Shown: one piece after another, positions 5,035 to 11,892 of the stretch
Layout of the letters: every line of letters starts with the position of its first letter
How positions within the stretch are numbered: the first letter of the stretch is position 1
Origin: Ruminococcaceae bacterium UBA6364
Lineage (GTDB): Bacteria; Bacillota; Clostridia; Oscillospirales; Acutalibacteraceae
Length of the DNA stretch: 11,892 nucleotides
Assembly: GCA_002440045.1 (NCBI GenBank)
Contig: DJRI01000036.1
Location: 1-11,892, forward strand
Direction: 5' to 3'
Translations under genes and position numbers: made by a program
The notes under the pieces: generated by a model
What the model saw: only the letters and a program-made list of their open reading frames with translations
What the model was told of the DNA's origin: nothing
Databases searched by the model: none

Positions 5035-7476
5035 ATGCCTTCTGTAGCGGTTGTTGCCGTCGAAGGTTTGGCGTTTTATTTTGACGCGCCGTATTCCTAT
5101 TCTATCCCCGAAAACCTGGGCTTGCGCGTTGTGCCGGGGGTAAGGGTACTTCTTCCGTTCGGTAACGGCAACAGAAAAAAACAGGGGCTTGTTTTGCGGG
5201 TGGAAAAGCAGACCGCCGATTGCCGCATCAAGCTAAAGTCTGTTTCAGCGGTGCTTGACGAAGCGCCGCTTTTTAGCAGTGAGCTTTTAAAGCTTGTGCA
5301 GTGGCTGAGCGAAAACACATTTTGTTCTCTTTTTGACGCAGCAAAGGCAATGCTGCCTTCGGGCATCTCGCTTGACATTGTAACATCGTTTATTGCAGAC
5401 GAAAACGTTCCCGAAGAAAAGCTTCAAAAGCTTTCAGAGGACGAAAGGCGTATTTACGAATATCTTTCGGGCGGTTGCTCCTTTGTAAAAAAAGACAAGC
5501 TTCTCGCCGCGCTGTCGCTCCCGGCGGACTCGAAATTGCCAGAAAAGCTTGTAAAAGCGGGCATTTTGGCGACAAACACGGATTCAAAACGGCGCGTCGG
5601 CGACCTTACCGTAAAAAACGCGCGCCTCCGTATTTCGGAAGAGCGGGCGGAGGAAATAATGCCGTCGCTCACAGCGAAGCAAAAAAGCATAATAAAGCTT
5701 CTGCTTGACATCGGATGCGCTTCGGTTAAAGAGATTTGCTATTTTACGGGCGTTACGCAGGCTGTGCCGATGGCACTTGAAAAGAAAGGCATAATTGAGC
5801 TTTTTGACAGCGAGGTTTACAGAGTGCCGAAGCAGTCGGGTGATTTTTCGCCCGTGTCTTCGCCTAAACTTACCGATGAGCAAAACGAAGCCTATAACAA
5901 ACTGCTCGGTCTTTATTCGGCGAATAAACCCGCGGTTTCGCTTTTATACGGCGTCACGGGAAGCGGCAAAACGCAGGTCTTTTTAAAGCTTATAGAAAAG
6001 GTTGTCGGCGACGGCAGGGGAGTTATTGTTATGGTTCCCGAGATTGCTTTAACGCCGCAGACTCTTAATATATTTTACGCTCATTTCGGCGACGGTGTAG
6101 CCGTCTTTCACAGCGCGCTTTCGGCAGGCGAACGCCTTGACGAGTGGAAGCGCGTTAAAAGCGGAAAGGCAAAAATAGCCATAGGCACGCGCTCCGCAGT
6201 GTTTGCACCGTTTTCCGACCTCGGTCTTATTGTTATGGACGAGGAGCAGGAGCACACTTATAAATCCGAAATGACTCCGCGTTATCACGCGCGCGATGTT
6301 GCAAAGTTCAGGTGCGCCCAAAGCAGCGCGCTTCTTGTACTGTCTTCTGCAACGCCGTCGCTTGAATCTTTCAAAAATGCCGCCGACGGCAAATATTCGC
6401 TTGTCAAGCTTACAAAACGCTACGGCAACGCCGTACTGCCGAAAGTCGAAACGGTTGATATGACGGGCTCTTCGTCTGTTATCGGCACAGAGCTTTATAA
6501 AGCTGTTTCGGACTGTCTTTCCGACAAAAAACAGGCAATACTTCTTATGAACAGGCGCGGATTTAACACTTTTGCCGTCTGCGAAAGCTGTAAAACCGTT
6601 CTGACGTGTCCGAATTGCAGTATACCCCTGACCTACCACAAAGCGAATAAACGGCTTATGTGCCACTATTGCGGCTATTCAAGAGACTATACGGCAACTT
6701 GCCCCGAATGCGGCAGTAATTCCGTCAGATATTCGGGAGTCGGAACACAGCTTATTGAGGACGAAATTGAAAGAATGTTCCCGTCTGCAAAGGTTCTTCG
6801 TATGGACGCCGACACGACAATGTCGCGCTATTCATATGCAAAGAATCTTACCGCATTTTCAAAGGGCGAATATGACATAATGCTCGGCACGCAAATGGTT
6901 GCAAAAGGTCTTGATTTTCCAAACGTTACGCTTGTCGGCATAATTTCAATAGACGGTCAGCTTTGCAACGACGATTTCAGAAGCAGTGAGCGCGCGTTTG
7001 ACCTTTTAACGCAGGTTATAGGGCGCTCGGGCCGCGGCGATTCTTTCGGCAAGGCGCTTATACAAACCGTTTTGCCCGATAATGAAATTATTTCGCTTTC
7101 GGCGAAGCAGGATTACGACGCGTTTTATAATATGGAAATTGCTGTCAGAAAAGCAATGCTTTATCCGCCGTTTTGCGATATTTGCGTGCTGTGCTTTACA
7201 AGCGACAGCTTTTCGTCGTCGTATTCGGGCGCTTCGGGATTTATTGAAATGTTAAAAACACGCGTTTCGGGCGAGTTTTCGGATGTGCGGCTTATTGTGA
7301 TGGGGCCCATTACACCGCACTATTCAAAGATTAACAACAAATACCGCCAAAACGTAATGATAAAATGTAAAAACGGCAAACGTTTCAGAAAGCTTATTTC
7401 GGAGCTTTTAAAAACGTTTATGAAGGACCAAAAAAACGGAGGCGTTTCGGTTACTGCCGACATTAATCCGTTTTAG
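5035..7476 (+). CDS. priA: Primosomal replication-restart helicase PriA
   Basis: PriA recognises stalled or collapsed replication forks, unwinds the lagging strand with 3'-5' helicase activity and reloads the replisome. With the ATG at 5035 it has 813 residues. The N-terminal DNA-binding domain covers about the first 110. The helicase core carries Walker A GVTGSGKT at 306-313, a DEEQ box (DEAD/H motif II) at 402-405 and motif VI GRSGRG at 663-668. The zinc-binding insert has all eight cysteines: 516, 519, 525, 528, 543, 546, 556 and 559. The C-terminal domain is complete. The frame is open upstream inside rpoZ, but ATG 5035 gives the normal N-terminus (VAVVAVEGLAFYFDAPYSYS). The ribosome binding site is weak (AAAGAG, about 13 bases upstream). 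Since the start is one base after the rpoZ stop, coupled translation is likely. Confidence 0.96.
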   Translation: MPSVAVVAVEGLAFYFDAPYSYSIPENLGLRVVPGVRVLLPFGNGNRKKQGLVLRVEKQTADCRIKLKSVSAVLDEAPLFSSELLKLVQWLSENTFCSLFDAAKAMLPSGISLDIVTSFIADENVPEEKLQKLSEDERRIYEYLSGGCSFVKKDKLLAALSLPADSKLPEKLVKAGILATNTDSKRRVGDLTVKNARLRISEERAEEIMPSLTAKQKSIIKLLLDIGCASVKEICYFTGVTQAVPMALEKKGIIELFDSEVYRVPKQSGDFSPVSSPKLTDEQNEAYNKLLGLYSANKPAVSLLYGVTGSGKTQVFLKLIEKVVGDGRGVIVMVPEIALTPQTLNIFYAHFGDGVAVFHSALSAGERLDEWKRVKSGKAKIAIGTRSAVFAPFSDLGLIVMDEEQEHTYKSEMTPRYHARDVAKFRCAQSSALLVLSSATPSLESFKNAADGKYSLVKLTKRYGNAVLPKVETVDMTGSSSVIGTELYKAVSDCLSDKKQAILLMNRRGFNTFAVCESCKTVLTCPNCSIPLTYHKANKRLMCHYCGYSRDYTATCPECGSNSVRYSGVGTQLIEDEIERMFPSAKVLRMDADTTMSRYSYAKNLTAFSKGEYDIMLGTQMVAKGLDFPNVTLVGIISIDGQLCNDDFRSSERAFDLLTQVIGRSGRGDSFGKALIQTVLPDNEIISLSAKQDYDAFYNMEIAVRKAMLYPPFCDICVLCFTSDSFSSSYSGASGFIEMLKTRVSGEFSDVRLIVMGPITPHYSKINNKYRQNVMIKCKNGKRFRKLISELLKTFMKDQKNGGVSVTADINPF

Positions 7477-7491
7477 AAAGGTGTGAGGGCT

Positions 7492-7965
7492 TTGGCTTTA
7501 AGAAATATAAGAGAAGACGGCGACCCCATTTTAAGAAAAAAGGCTCGTCCCGTTACCGATTTTAACGACAGACTTTTTGATTTGCTCGACGATATGGCAG
7601 AAACTATGTATAACGCCCCCGGCGTAGGTCTTGCAGGGCCGCAGGTCGGCGTTTTAAGACGTGTTGTCGTTATTGACGTCGGCGACGGTCTTATTGAGCT
7701 TATCAACCCCGAAATTACTTATGAAGAGGGCGAACAGATTGGCGAAGAAGGCTGTCTTTCGCTTCCGGGCTTTTGCGGAATTGTGAAAAGACCCGCCGTT
7801 GTAAAGGTTAAAGCGCAGAACCGCGAGGGCAAATGGTGCCTTTATAAGGGCGAAGAGCTTAAAGCACGCTGTTTCTGCCACGAAATCGACCATCTTGACG
7901 GCATTCTTTATAAGGACAAGCTTATTAAGGGCGAAAGACTCAGACGGGTAGAGGAAGAAGATTAA
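7492..7965 (+). CDS. def: Peptide deformylase
   Basis: A metalloenzyme that removes the formyl group from the N-terminal Met of new proteins. It has 157 residues from TTG 7492. The three family motifs are present: [10 protein letters not shown] at 44-53 (with Gly where many members have the second Ala), EGCLSLPG at 87-94, and CHEIDHLDG at 129-137. The metal ligands are Cys88, His130 and His134, and Glu131 is the catalytic acid/base. A GTG at 7483 is in frame, but TTG 7492 is preferred. AAAGGTG at 7477-7483 is then eight bases upstream, and the protein begins [20 protein letters not shown], typical of clostridial deformylases. Only 15 bases separate it from priA. The stop codon abuts the fmt ATG, pairing the enzyme that removes formyl groups with the one that adds them. 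Confidence 0.96.
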   Translation: MALRNIREDGDPILRKKARPVTDFNDRLFDLLDDMAETMYNAPGVGLAGPQVGVLRRVVVIDVGDGLIELINPEITYEEGEQIGEEGCLSLPGFCGIVKRPAVVKVKAQNREGKWCLYKGEELKARCFCHEIDHLDGILYKDKLIKGERLRRVEEED

Positions 7966-8901
7966 ATGAGAATTGTTTTTATGGGTACGCCCGACTTTGC
8001 TTCGGTGCAGCTTTCGGCACTTATTGATAACGGCTATGATGTTGTCGGCGTAATTACACAGCCCGACAAGCCCGTCGGCAGAAAGGGTATTCTTACGCCG
8101 CCGCCCGTTAAAGAAGAAGCTTTAAAGCACAATATACCCGTTTTTCAGCCTGCAACCTTAAAAAACGGCGAAGGACTTAAAATAATGGAGGCTCTTACGC
8201 CTGAGCTCTCAGTTGTTGCCGCATACGGGAAAATTTTGCCGCCCGATGTTCTTTCTTTCCCAAAATACGGGTGCATAAATATTCACGGTTCGCTTTTACC
8301 CAAGTACAGGGGTGCGGCGCCTATTCAGCGCAGTGTTTTAAACGGCGAAAAATATGCGGGAATCACCTCAATGCAAATGAACGAGGGACTTGACACCGGC
8401 GATATGCTTCTTTCATCTGAAATTGAAATCGGCGAAAACGAGACCTCGGGCGAGCTTTACGAAAGACTTGCAAAGCTCGGTTGCTCGGTGCTTTTAAAAA
8501 CGCTTGACGAGTTAAAAAAAGGCGCGCTTAAGCCTATTAAGCAAAACGACGAAGAAAGCACATACGCCGCAATGCTCGATAAATCAATGTCGCCCGTTTG
8601 CTGGGAAAAAAGCGCCGCCGAAATTCACAATCAAATCAGAGGGCTTGACCCGTGGCCTGTTGCTTCAACCGTGCTTGACGGCAAAACTTTAAAGCTTTTT
8701 TCTTCTGAAATTACGGGCGAAGTTTTCAAAGATAAGAAAGCCGGCAGCGCCTTCCTTTCAAAACGCGGTCTTAACGTCGTTTGCGGCGACAAAGCGGCCG
8801 TTCTTATAAAAGAAGTTCAGTTTGAAGGCAAAAAGCGTATGTCTGCCGCAGACTTTTTCAGGGGGCACGCACTTCCCGACGGCTTTGTTTTTAATAATTA
8901 A
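7966..8901 (+). CDS. fmt: Methionyl-tRNA formyltransferase
   Basis: This enzyme transfers a formyl group from 10-formyltetrahydrofolate to Met-tRNAfMet, producing the initiator used for bacterial translation. The product is 311 residues, the normal length. The N-terminal hydrolase-type domain starts MRIVFMGTPDFASVQLSAL. The catalytic residues appear as Asn105, His107 (in INIHGSLLPKYRGAAPIQ) and Asp143 (in NEGLDTGDML). The C-terminal tRNA-binding domain occupies about 205-305. GAGGAAG (7951-7957) provides the ribosome binding site, and the ATG directly follows the def stop codon with no gap. This is the last tightly packed gene of the operon; a 122-bp non-coding spacer follows it. Confidence 0.96.
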   Translation: MRIVFMGTPDFASVQLSALIDNGYDVVGVITQPDKPVGRKGILTPPPVKEEALKHNIPVFQPATLKNGEGLKIMEALTPELSVVAAYGKILPPDVLSFPKYGCINIHGSLLPKYRGAAPIQRSVLNGEKYAGITSMQMNEGLDTGDMLLSSEIEIGENETSGELYERLAKLGCSVLLKTLDELKKGALKPIKQNDEESTYAAMLDKSMSPVCWEKSAAEIHNQIRGLDPWPVASTVLDGKTLKLFSSEITGEVFKDKKAGSAFLSKRGLNVVCGDKAAVLIKEVQFEGKKRMSAADFFRGHALPDGFVFNN

Positions 8902-8916
8902 TACATTGTTTAAAAT

Positions 8917-8944
8917 TTGGCTTATATTATTTAAATTATATAAC
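8917..8944 (+). promoter_or_regulatory. Possible promoter before the metallopeptidase gene (weak)
   Basis: TTGGCT (8917-8922, 4 of 6 consensus bases) and TATAAC (8939-8944, 5 of 6) are separated by 16 nt in the AT-rich spacer after fmt. A second -10-like TACAAT lies at 8946-8951 without a good -35 box. The spacer is long compared with every other gap in this operon, which makes an internal promoter plausible. AT-rich DNA often gives such matches by chance. Confidence 0.3.
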
Positions 8945-8965
8945 GTACAATATTAACAAGAAAAT

Positions 8966-8994
8966 AAGTTTGCAAAATCGGTGTGCAGACTTTT
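8966..8994 (+). terminator. Weak hairpin followed by four T's, terminator- or attenuator-like
   Basis: AAGTTTGCA (8966-8974) can pair with TGCAGACTT (8984-8992), giving nine pairs of which one is a G-T wobble and only three are G-C, around a 9-nt loop. The 3' arm runs into TTTT (8991-8994), then GATAATTT. This is the shape of an intrinsic terminator, but the stem is weak and the T-run short, so termination would be partial at best. It lies inside the loop of the 13-bp inverted repeat. Confidence 0.3.
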
Positions 8995-9023
8995 GATAAT
9001 TTGATGATAAGAGGTATTAAACA

Positions 9024-9731
9024 ATGTATCCGTTCTACGGCTTATTCTACGACTATTATTATGTTGTGCTTGTTGTGCCCGTAATAATCGCTTCGCTCAT
9101 AATTCAGGCAAAGCTTAAAAGCGTTTACGGCAAATACAGCAGAATAAACAATATGCGCGGCATTACTGGCGCCGCCGCGGCTGAAATTGTTTTGCATTAT
9201 TATAATATTTACGACGTAAAGGTTATTGCCGCTCCCGGCGACGCGCTCGAAAACGCCTATGACCCGCGCACCAATGTAATAAGGCTTTCAGAGGCTGTTT
9301 ACAACAGCTCTTCAATTGCCGCCGTCGGCATTGCCTGCCACGAGGCGGGGCACGCCGCGCAGTATGCCGAAAACTATGTTCCGGTGAAAATCAGAACCGC
9401 ACTCGTTCCCGTCACAAATATAGGAAGCTCGCTTTCAATACCGTTGCTTCTTATCGGCATTTTTTTAAGCCTTAGGCCGCTTGTTTGGGTAGGTGCTGGC
9501 TTTTTTGCGTTCACAACCGTTTTTCAGTTTGCGACCTTACCCGTTGAATTTAACGCAAGCCGCCGCGCCCTTTCCGTTATTGAAACAAACGGACTGTTAA
9601 GCTATGAAGAGAAAAACGGCGCTGCAAAGGTGCTTAAAGCCGCCGCACTGACATATGTTGCCGCGCTCGCTTTAAGCCTTGCACAGCTTTTAAGACTTAT
9701 TTTAAGATTCACCGGAGACAGAAGAAGATGA
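9024..9731 (+). CDS. yugP: Membrane zinc metallopeptidase, YugP family
   Basis: A 235-residue integral-membrane protein of the neutral zinc metallopeptidase family represented by B. subtilis YugP (Zn_peptidase_2 type). Its substrates are not known to me. The zinc-binding HEAGH is at 106-110, with His106 and His110 as ligands and Glu107 as the catalytic base; a third ligand may be Glu175 in LPVEFNASRRA. Hydrophobic segments lie at about 13-30, 125-150, 152-172 and 205-225. The AAGAGGT site (9009-9015) supports the ATG at 9024. A leading Tyr/Phe-rich stretch (MYPFYGLFYDYYYVV) is usual for the family. It shares an ATGA overlap with rsmB, so the two are translated together. A peptidase at this spot between fmt and rsmB is, as I recall, common in Clostridia but not in B. 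subtilis. Confidence 0.88.
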   Translation: MYPFYGLFYDYYYVVLVVPVIIASLIIQAKLKSVYGKYSRINNMRGITGAAAAEIVLHYYNIYDVKVIAAPGDALENAYDPRTNVIRLSEAVYNSSSIAAVGIACHEAGHAAQYAENYVPVKIRTALVPVTNIGSSLSIPLLLIGIFLSLRPLVWVGAGFFAFTTVFQFATLPVEFNASRRALSVIETNGLLSYEEKNGAAKVLKAAALTYVAALALSLAQLLRLILRFTGDRRR

Positions 9732-11041
9732 CGAAAACTCCAAGGCGCGAAGCCTTTGAAATTCTGTTAAAAATTGAAAAGGATAAGGCTTATTCAAACC
9801 TTGCTTTAGACAGCGCTGTCAGAGAAAATTCTCCCGACAGCGCTGACCGTGCTTTTATTTCACGGCTCGTTTACGGCGTAACTGAAAGAAAAATCACGCT
9901 TGATTATATTTTTTCGCGCTATTTGAAGAAAAATTCGGCAAAGCTTTCGCCCGAGGTTTTAACGGTTTTGCGGCTCGGTACTTATCAGCTCATTTTTCTT
10001 GACAAAGTGCCGTCGTCTGCCGCCGTCAATGAGTCTGTAAAGCTTGCAAATATATACTGTAAATATGCTTCGGGGCTTGTTAACGCCGTTTTAAGGCGTG
10101 TTTCGGAAAGCGGCAACGATTATCTCTTGTCACTTTCGGGCGAAGAAAAGCTCTCGGTTATGTATTCTGTTCCCATTGAGCTTTTGCGATTTTTTATTTA
10201 CCACTACGGCGAAGAAAACACAAAGGCTTTTTTTGAAGCTTCGCTTAAAGAAAAAGAGGTTACTTTAAGAGTCAACACGCTTAAAATTACGGCTGAAAAA
10301 CTGAAAGAAGAGCTTTTTAAAGAGGGCGTTGAAGCCGAGTTCACTTTTCTTGACACTGCTTTAAAAATCACAAAACAGCCGAAACCCCTGTATGAGCTTG
10401 AAGCGTATAAAAACGGATATTTTCACATACAGGATATTTCATCTCAGCTTTGCGCGCTCGCTTTAAACGCAAAGCCCTCAATGCGCGTGCTTGACGTTTG
10501 CGCGTCGCCCGGTGGCAAGTCGTTTTCTATTGCAGAAAACGCCCTCGGAAAAGCCGAAGTTGTTTCATGCGATATTTACCCGCAGCGCGTGCGCCTTATA
10601 GATGAGGGCGCAAAGCGTCTCGGACTTAATATTAAAGCCGTTTTAAACGACGGTGCGGTTTATTCCGGAGAGCTTGGCGAATTTGACCGTGTTTTATGCG
10701 ATGTTCCGTGCTCCGGGCTTGGCATAATCGGCAAAAAGCCCGAAATTAAATATAAAAAGCTTGACGACATCAAAGAGCTTATTCCGATACAAAAAAGAAT
10801 TCTCGAAACCTCTTCTCAATATGTTAAATCTGGCGGTACGCTTATATATTCGACTTGCTCCGTTAATCCCAATGAAAACAGAAGGGTGTGCGACGTTTTT
10901 TTGAATTCGCACCCCGAGTTTAAAAGCGTTAAGGTTTTACCCGAGTTAAAAAGAGCGGTTGACGAAGGCGATTATTTAACGCTTATGCCGCATATAAATG
11001 ACTGTGACGGCTTTTTTATCGCCGAATTTTGCAAGGAATGA
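9728..11041 (+). CDS. rsmB: 16S rRNA (cytosine-967-C5) methyltransferase RsmB
   Basis: RsmB places a methyl group from S-adenosylmethionine on C5 of cytosine 967 of 16S rRNA. The product is 437 residues, the normal length. An N-terminal NusB-like RNA-binding domain covers about 1-130. The methyltransferase domain has the SAM-binding CASPGGKS at 258-265, DVPCSGLG at 325-332 (Cys328, the release cysteine) and STCSVNPNENRR at 375-386 (Cys377, the expected nucleophile). The motif reads DVPCSG where DAPCSG is more common. The start overlaps the stop of the metallopeptidase gene by four bases (ATGA), and rlmN begins three bases after its stop. This is the usual Gram-positive order rsmB-rlmN. Confidence 0.95.
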   Translation: MTKTPRREAFEILLKIEKDKAYSNLALDSAVRENSPDSADRAFISRLVYGVTERKITLDYIFSRYLKKNSAKLSPEVLTVLRLGTYQLIFLDKVPSSAAVNESVKLANIYCKYASGLVNAVLRRVSESGNDYLLSLSGEEKLSVMYSVPIELLRFFIYHYGEENTKAFFEASLKEKEVTLRVNTLKITAEKLKEELFKEGVEAEFTFLDTALKITKQPKPLYELEAYKNGYFHIQDISSQLCALALNAKPSMRVLDVCASPGGKSFSIAENALGKAEVVSCDIYPQRVRLIDEGAKRLGLNIKAVLNDGAVYSGELGEFDRVLCDVPCSGLGIIGKKPEIKYKKLDDIKELIPIQKRILETSSQYVKSGGTLIYSTCSVNPNENRRVCDVFLNSHPEFKSVKVLPELKRAVDEGDYLTLMPHINDCDGFFIAEFCKE

Positions 11042-11044
11042 CTT

Positions 11045-11892
11045 ATGGAAAAAATTGACATTGTTTCGCTTACCAAAACCGAACTTAAAGATGAAATAAA
11101 AAAGCTTTCGCTTCCGTCGTTTCGCGCCGACCAGATATATGATTGGCTTCATAAAAAAGGCGCTGTTTCGTTCTCTGAAATGACTAATCTTTCAAAGGCG
11201 CTTATTTCTCAATTAAATGACAATTTTGTCATTTTTTCGTGTTCTATTGAAAAAAAGCTCGTTTCGCGGTATGATGATACCGTAAAATACCTTTTTAGGC
11301 TTCACGACGGCGAATATCTTGAGTGCGTTGTTATGAAGTATAAATACGGCTACACCATTTGCGTTTCAACGCAGGTCGGCTGTAAAATGGGCTGTGCTTT
11401 TTGCGCCTCGGGCATAGGCGGCTTTAAAAGACAGCTTCGCCCTTCGGAAATTCTCGGTCAAATTTACGCCGCAAGGCGCGACCTTGACGTCAGAATTTCA
11501 AGAATTGTTCTTATGGGCATGGGCGAACCGCTTGACAATTTCGACAATGTAATGCGCTTTTTGGAGCTTGTCGGCAATGAAGACGGTCTTAACATCGGTA
11601 TGCGCCACATTTCGCTTTCCACAAGCGGCATTGTTCCGCGAATATACGACCTTTTAGAAAGAGATATGCAGCTTACGCTTTCGGTTTCTTTGCATGCGCC
11701 GAACAACGAAATTCGCTCAAAAATAATGCCCGTTAATCTTAAATGGGACATAGAGGAGCTTCTTGCGGCGTGTAAGGAGTATTCTCAAAAGACATCGCGC
11801 CGTATATCGTTTGAATATGCCATGATGCGCGGCGTAAACGATTCGCCCGAATGCGCCGAGGAGCTTTCGCGGCAGCTTAAAGGTATGCTGTG
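11045..11892 (+). CDS. rlmN: Dual-specificity 23S rRNA/tRNA adenine-C2 methyltransferase RlmN, 5' part
   Basis: A radical-SAM enzyme that methylates C2 of A2503 in 23S rRNA and of A37 in some tRNAs. The frame runs from ATG 11045 to the window edge without a stop, giving 282 complete codons; the family is normally about 340-370. AAGGA at 11033-11037, seven bases upstream, supports the start. The iron-sulfur motif is CKMGCAFC, with Cys113, Cys117 and Cys120. Cys106, seven residues before the first, matches the catalytic Cys118 of the E. coli enzyme. GMGEPLDN at 158-165 and SLHAPN at 215-220 are further family signatures. The second catalytic cysteine, near the C-terminus, lies beyond the window. 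The start is three bases after the rsmB stop. In B. subtilis prpC-prkC would follow. Confidence 0.95.
   Translation, partial: MEKIDIVSLTKTELKDEIKKLSLPSFRADQIYDWLHKKGAVSFSEMTNLSKALISQLNDNFVIFSCSIEKKLVSRYDDTVKYLFRLHDGEYLECVVMKYKYGYTICVSTQVGCKMGCAFCASGIGGFKRQLRPSEILGQIYAARRDLDVRISRIVLMGMGEPLDNFDNVMRFLELVGNEDGLNIGMRHISLSTSGIVPRIYDLLERDMQLTLSVSLHAPNNEIRSKIMPVNLKWDIEELLAACKEYSQKTSRRISFEYAMMRGVNDSPECAEELSRQLKGML

Larger units (their letters stand above)
8901..9029 (+). repeat. 13-bp inverted repeat joining the fmt stop to the metallopeptidase start
   Basis: ATACATTGTTTAA (8901-8913) is repeated as its exact reverse complement TTAAACAATGTAT (9017-9029), with 103 bases between. The left arm begins on the last base of the fmt stop codon. 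The right arm contains the ATG of the next gene (9024-9026). The spacer is AT-rich and holds a smaller hairpin and possible promoter boxes. The arms could pair in RNA and cover the start codon, or act in DNA as half-sites around a promoter. The repeat is seen directly; either role is inference. Confidence 0.6.

Overview
The window looks like a chromosomal segment of an endospore-forming, low-to-middle GC member of the Clostridia. A gut-type Oscillospiraceae/Ruminococcaceae relative is my guess, based on gene order, the sporulation genes gerW and DUF2953, heavy use of CTT for Leu, and several TTG start codons. All genes are on the + strand and nearly all are recognisable housekeeping or sporulation families. 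I see no mobile element, CRISPR array, tRNA, rRNA or defence system.

Layout. (1) Positions 1-2987 hold the 3' part of a DUF2953 gene, gerW (ytfJ), a D,D-carboxypeptidase of the DacF/DacB type, and an RluB-type pseudouridine synthase. This is a cell-wall/sporulation cluster ending in an rRNA modification gene. (2) A perfect consensus sigma-A promoter (TTGACA, 17 nt, TATAAT) starts three bases after the rluB stop codon. It drives yicC-remA-gmk-rpoZ-priA-def-fmt, packed with gaps or overlaps of at most about 21 nt. (3) A 122-bp AT-rich spacer with internal symmetry follows fmt. (4) A membrane zinc metallopeptidase (YugP type), rsmB and the 5' part of rlmN run off the right edge. Blocks 2 and 4 match the Bacillus subtilis order yloC-remA-gmk-rpoZ-coaBC-priA-def-fmt-rsmB-rlmN, except that coaBC is missing and the metallopeptidase is inserted.

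How the genes fit together. The second block combines nucleotide supply (gmk), RNA polymerase assembly (rpoZ), replication restart (priA), initiator-tRNA formylation and removal of the formyl group (fmt, def), and rRNA methylation (rsmB, rlmN). RNA decay (yicC) and a DNA-binding regulator (remA) sit at its head. The first block serves spore envelope and peptidoglycan work.

What stands out is not gene content. Reading all lines by eye, I found no GATC anywhere in 11.9 kb, where about 45 would be expected, and every Asp codon I found before a C-initial codon is GAC. Two translation starts lie inside perfect inverted repeats. One is an 11-bp hairpin that buries the dacF Shine-Dalgarno sequence. 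The other is a 13-bp repeat linking the fmt stop codon to the start codon of the metallopeptidase gene.
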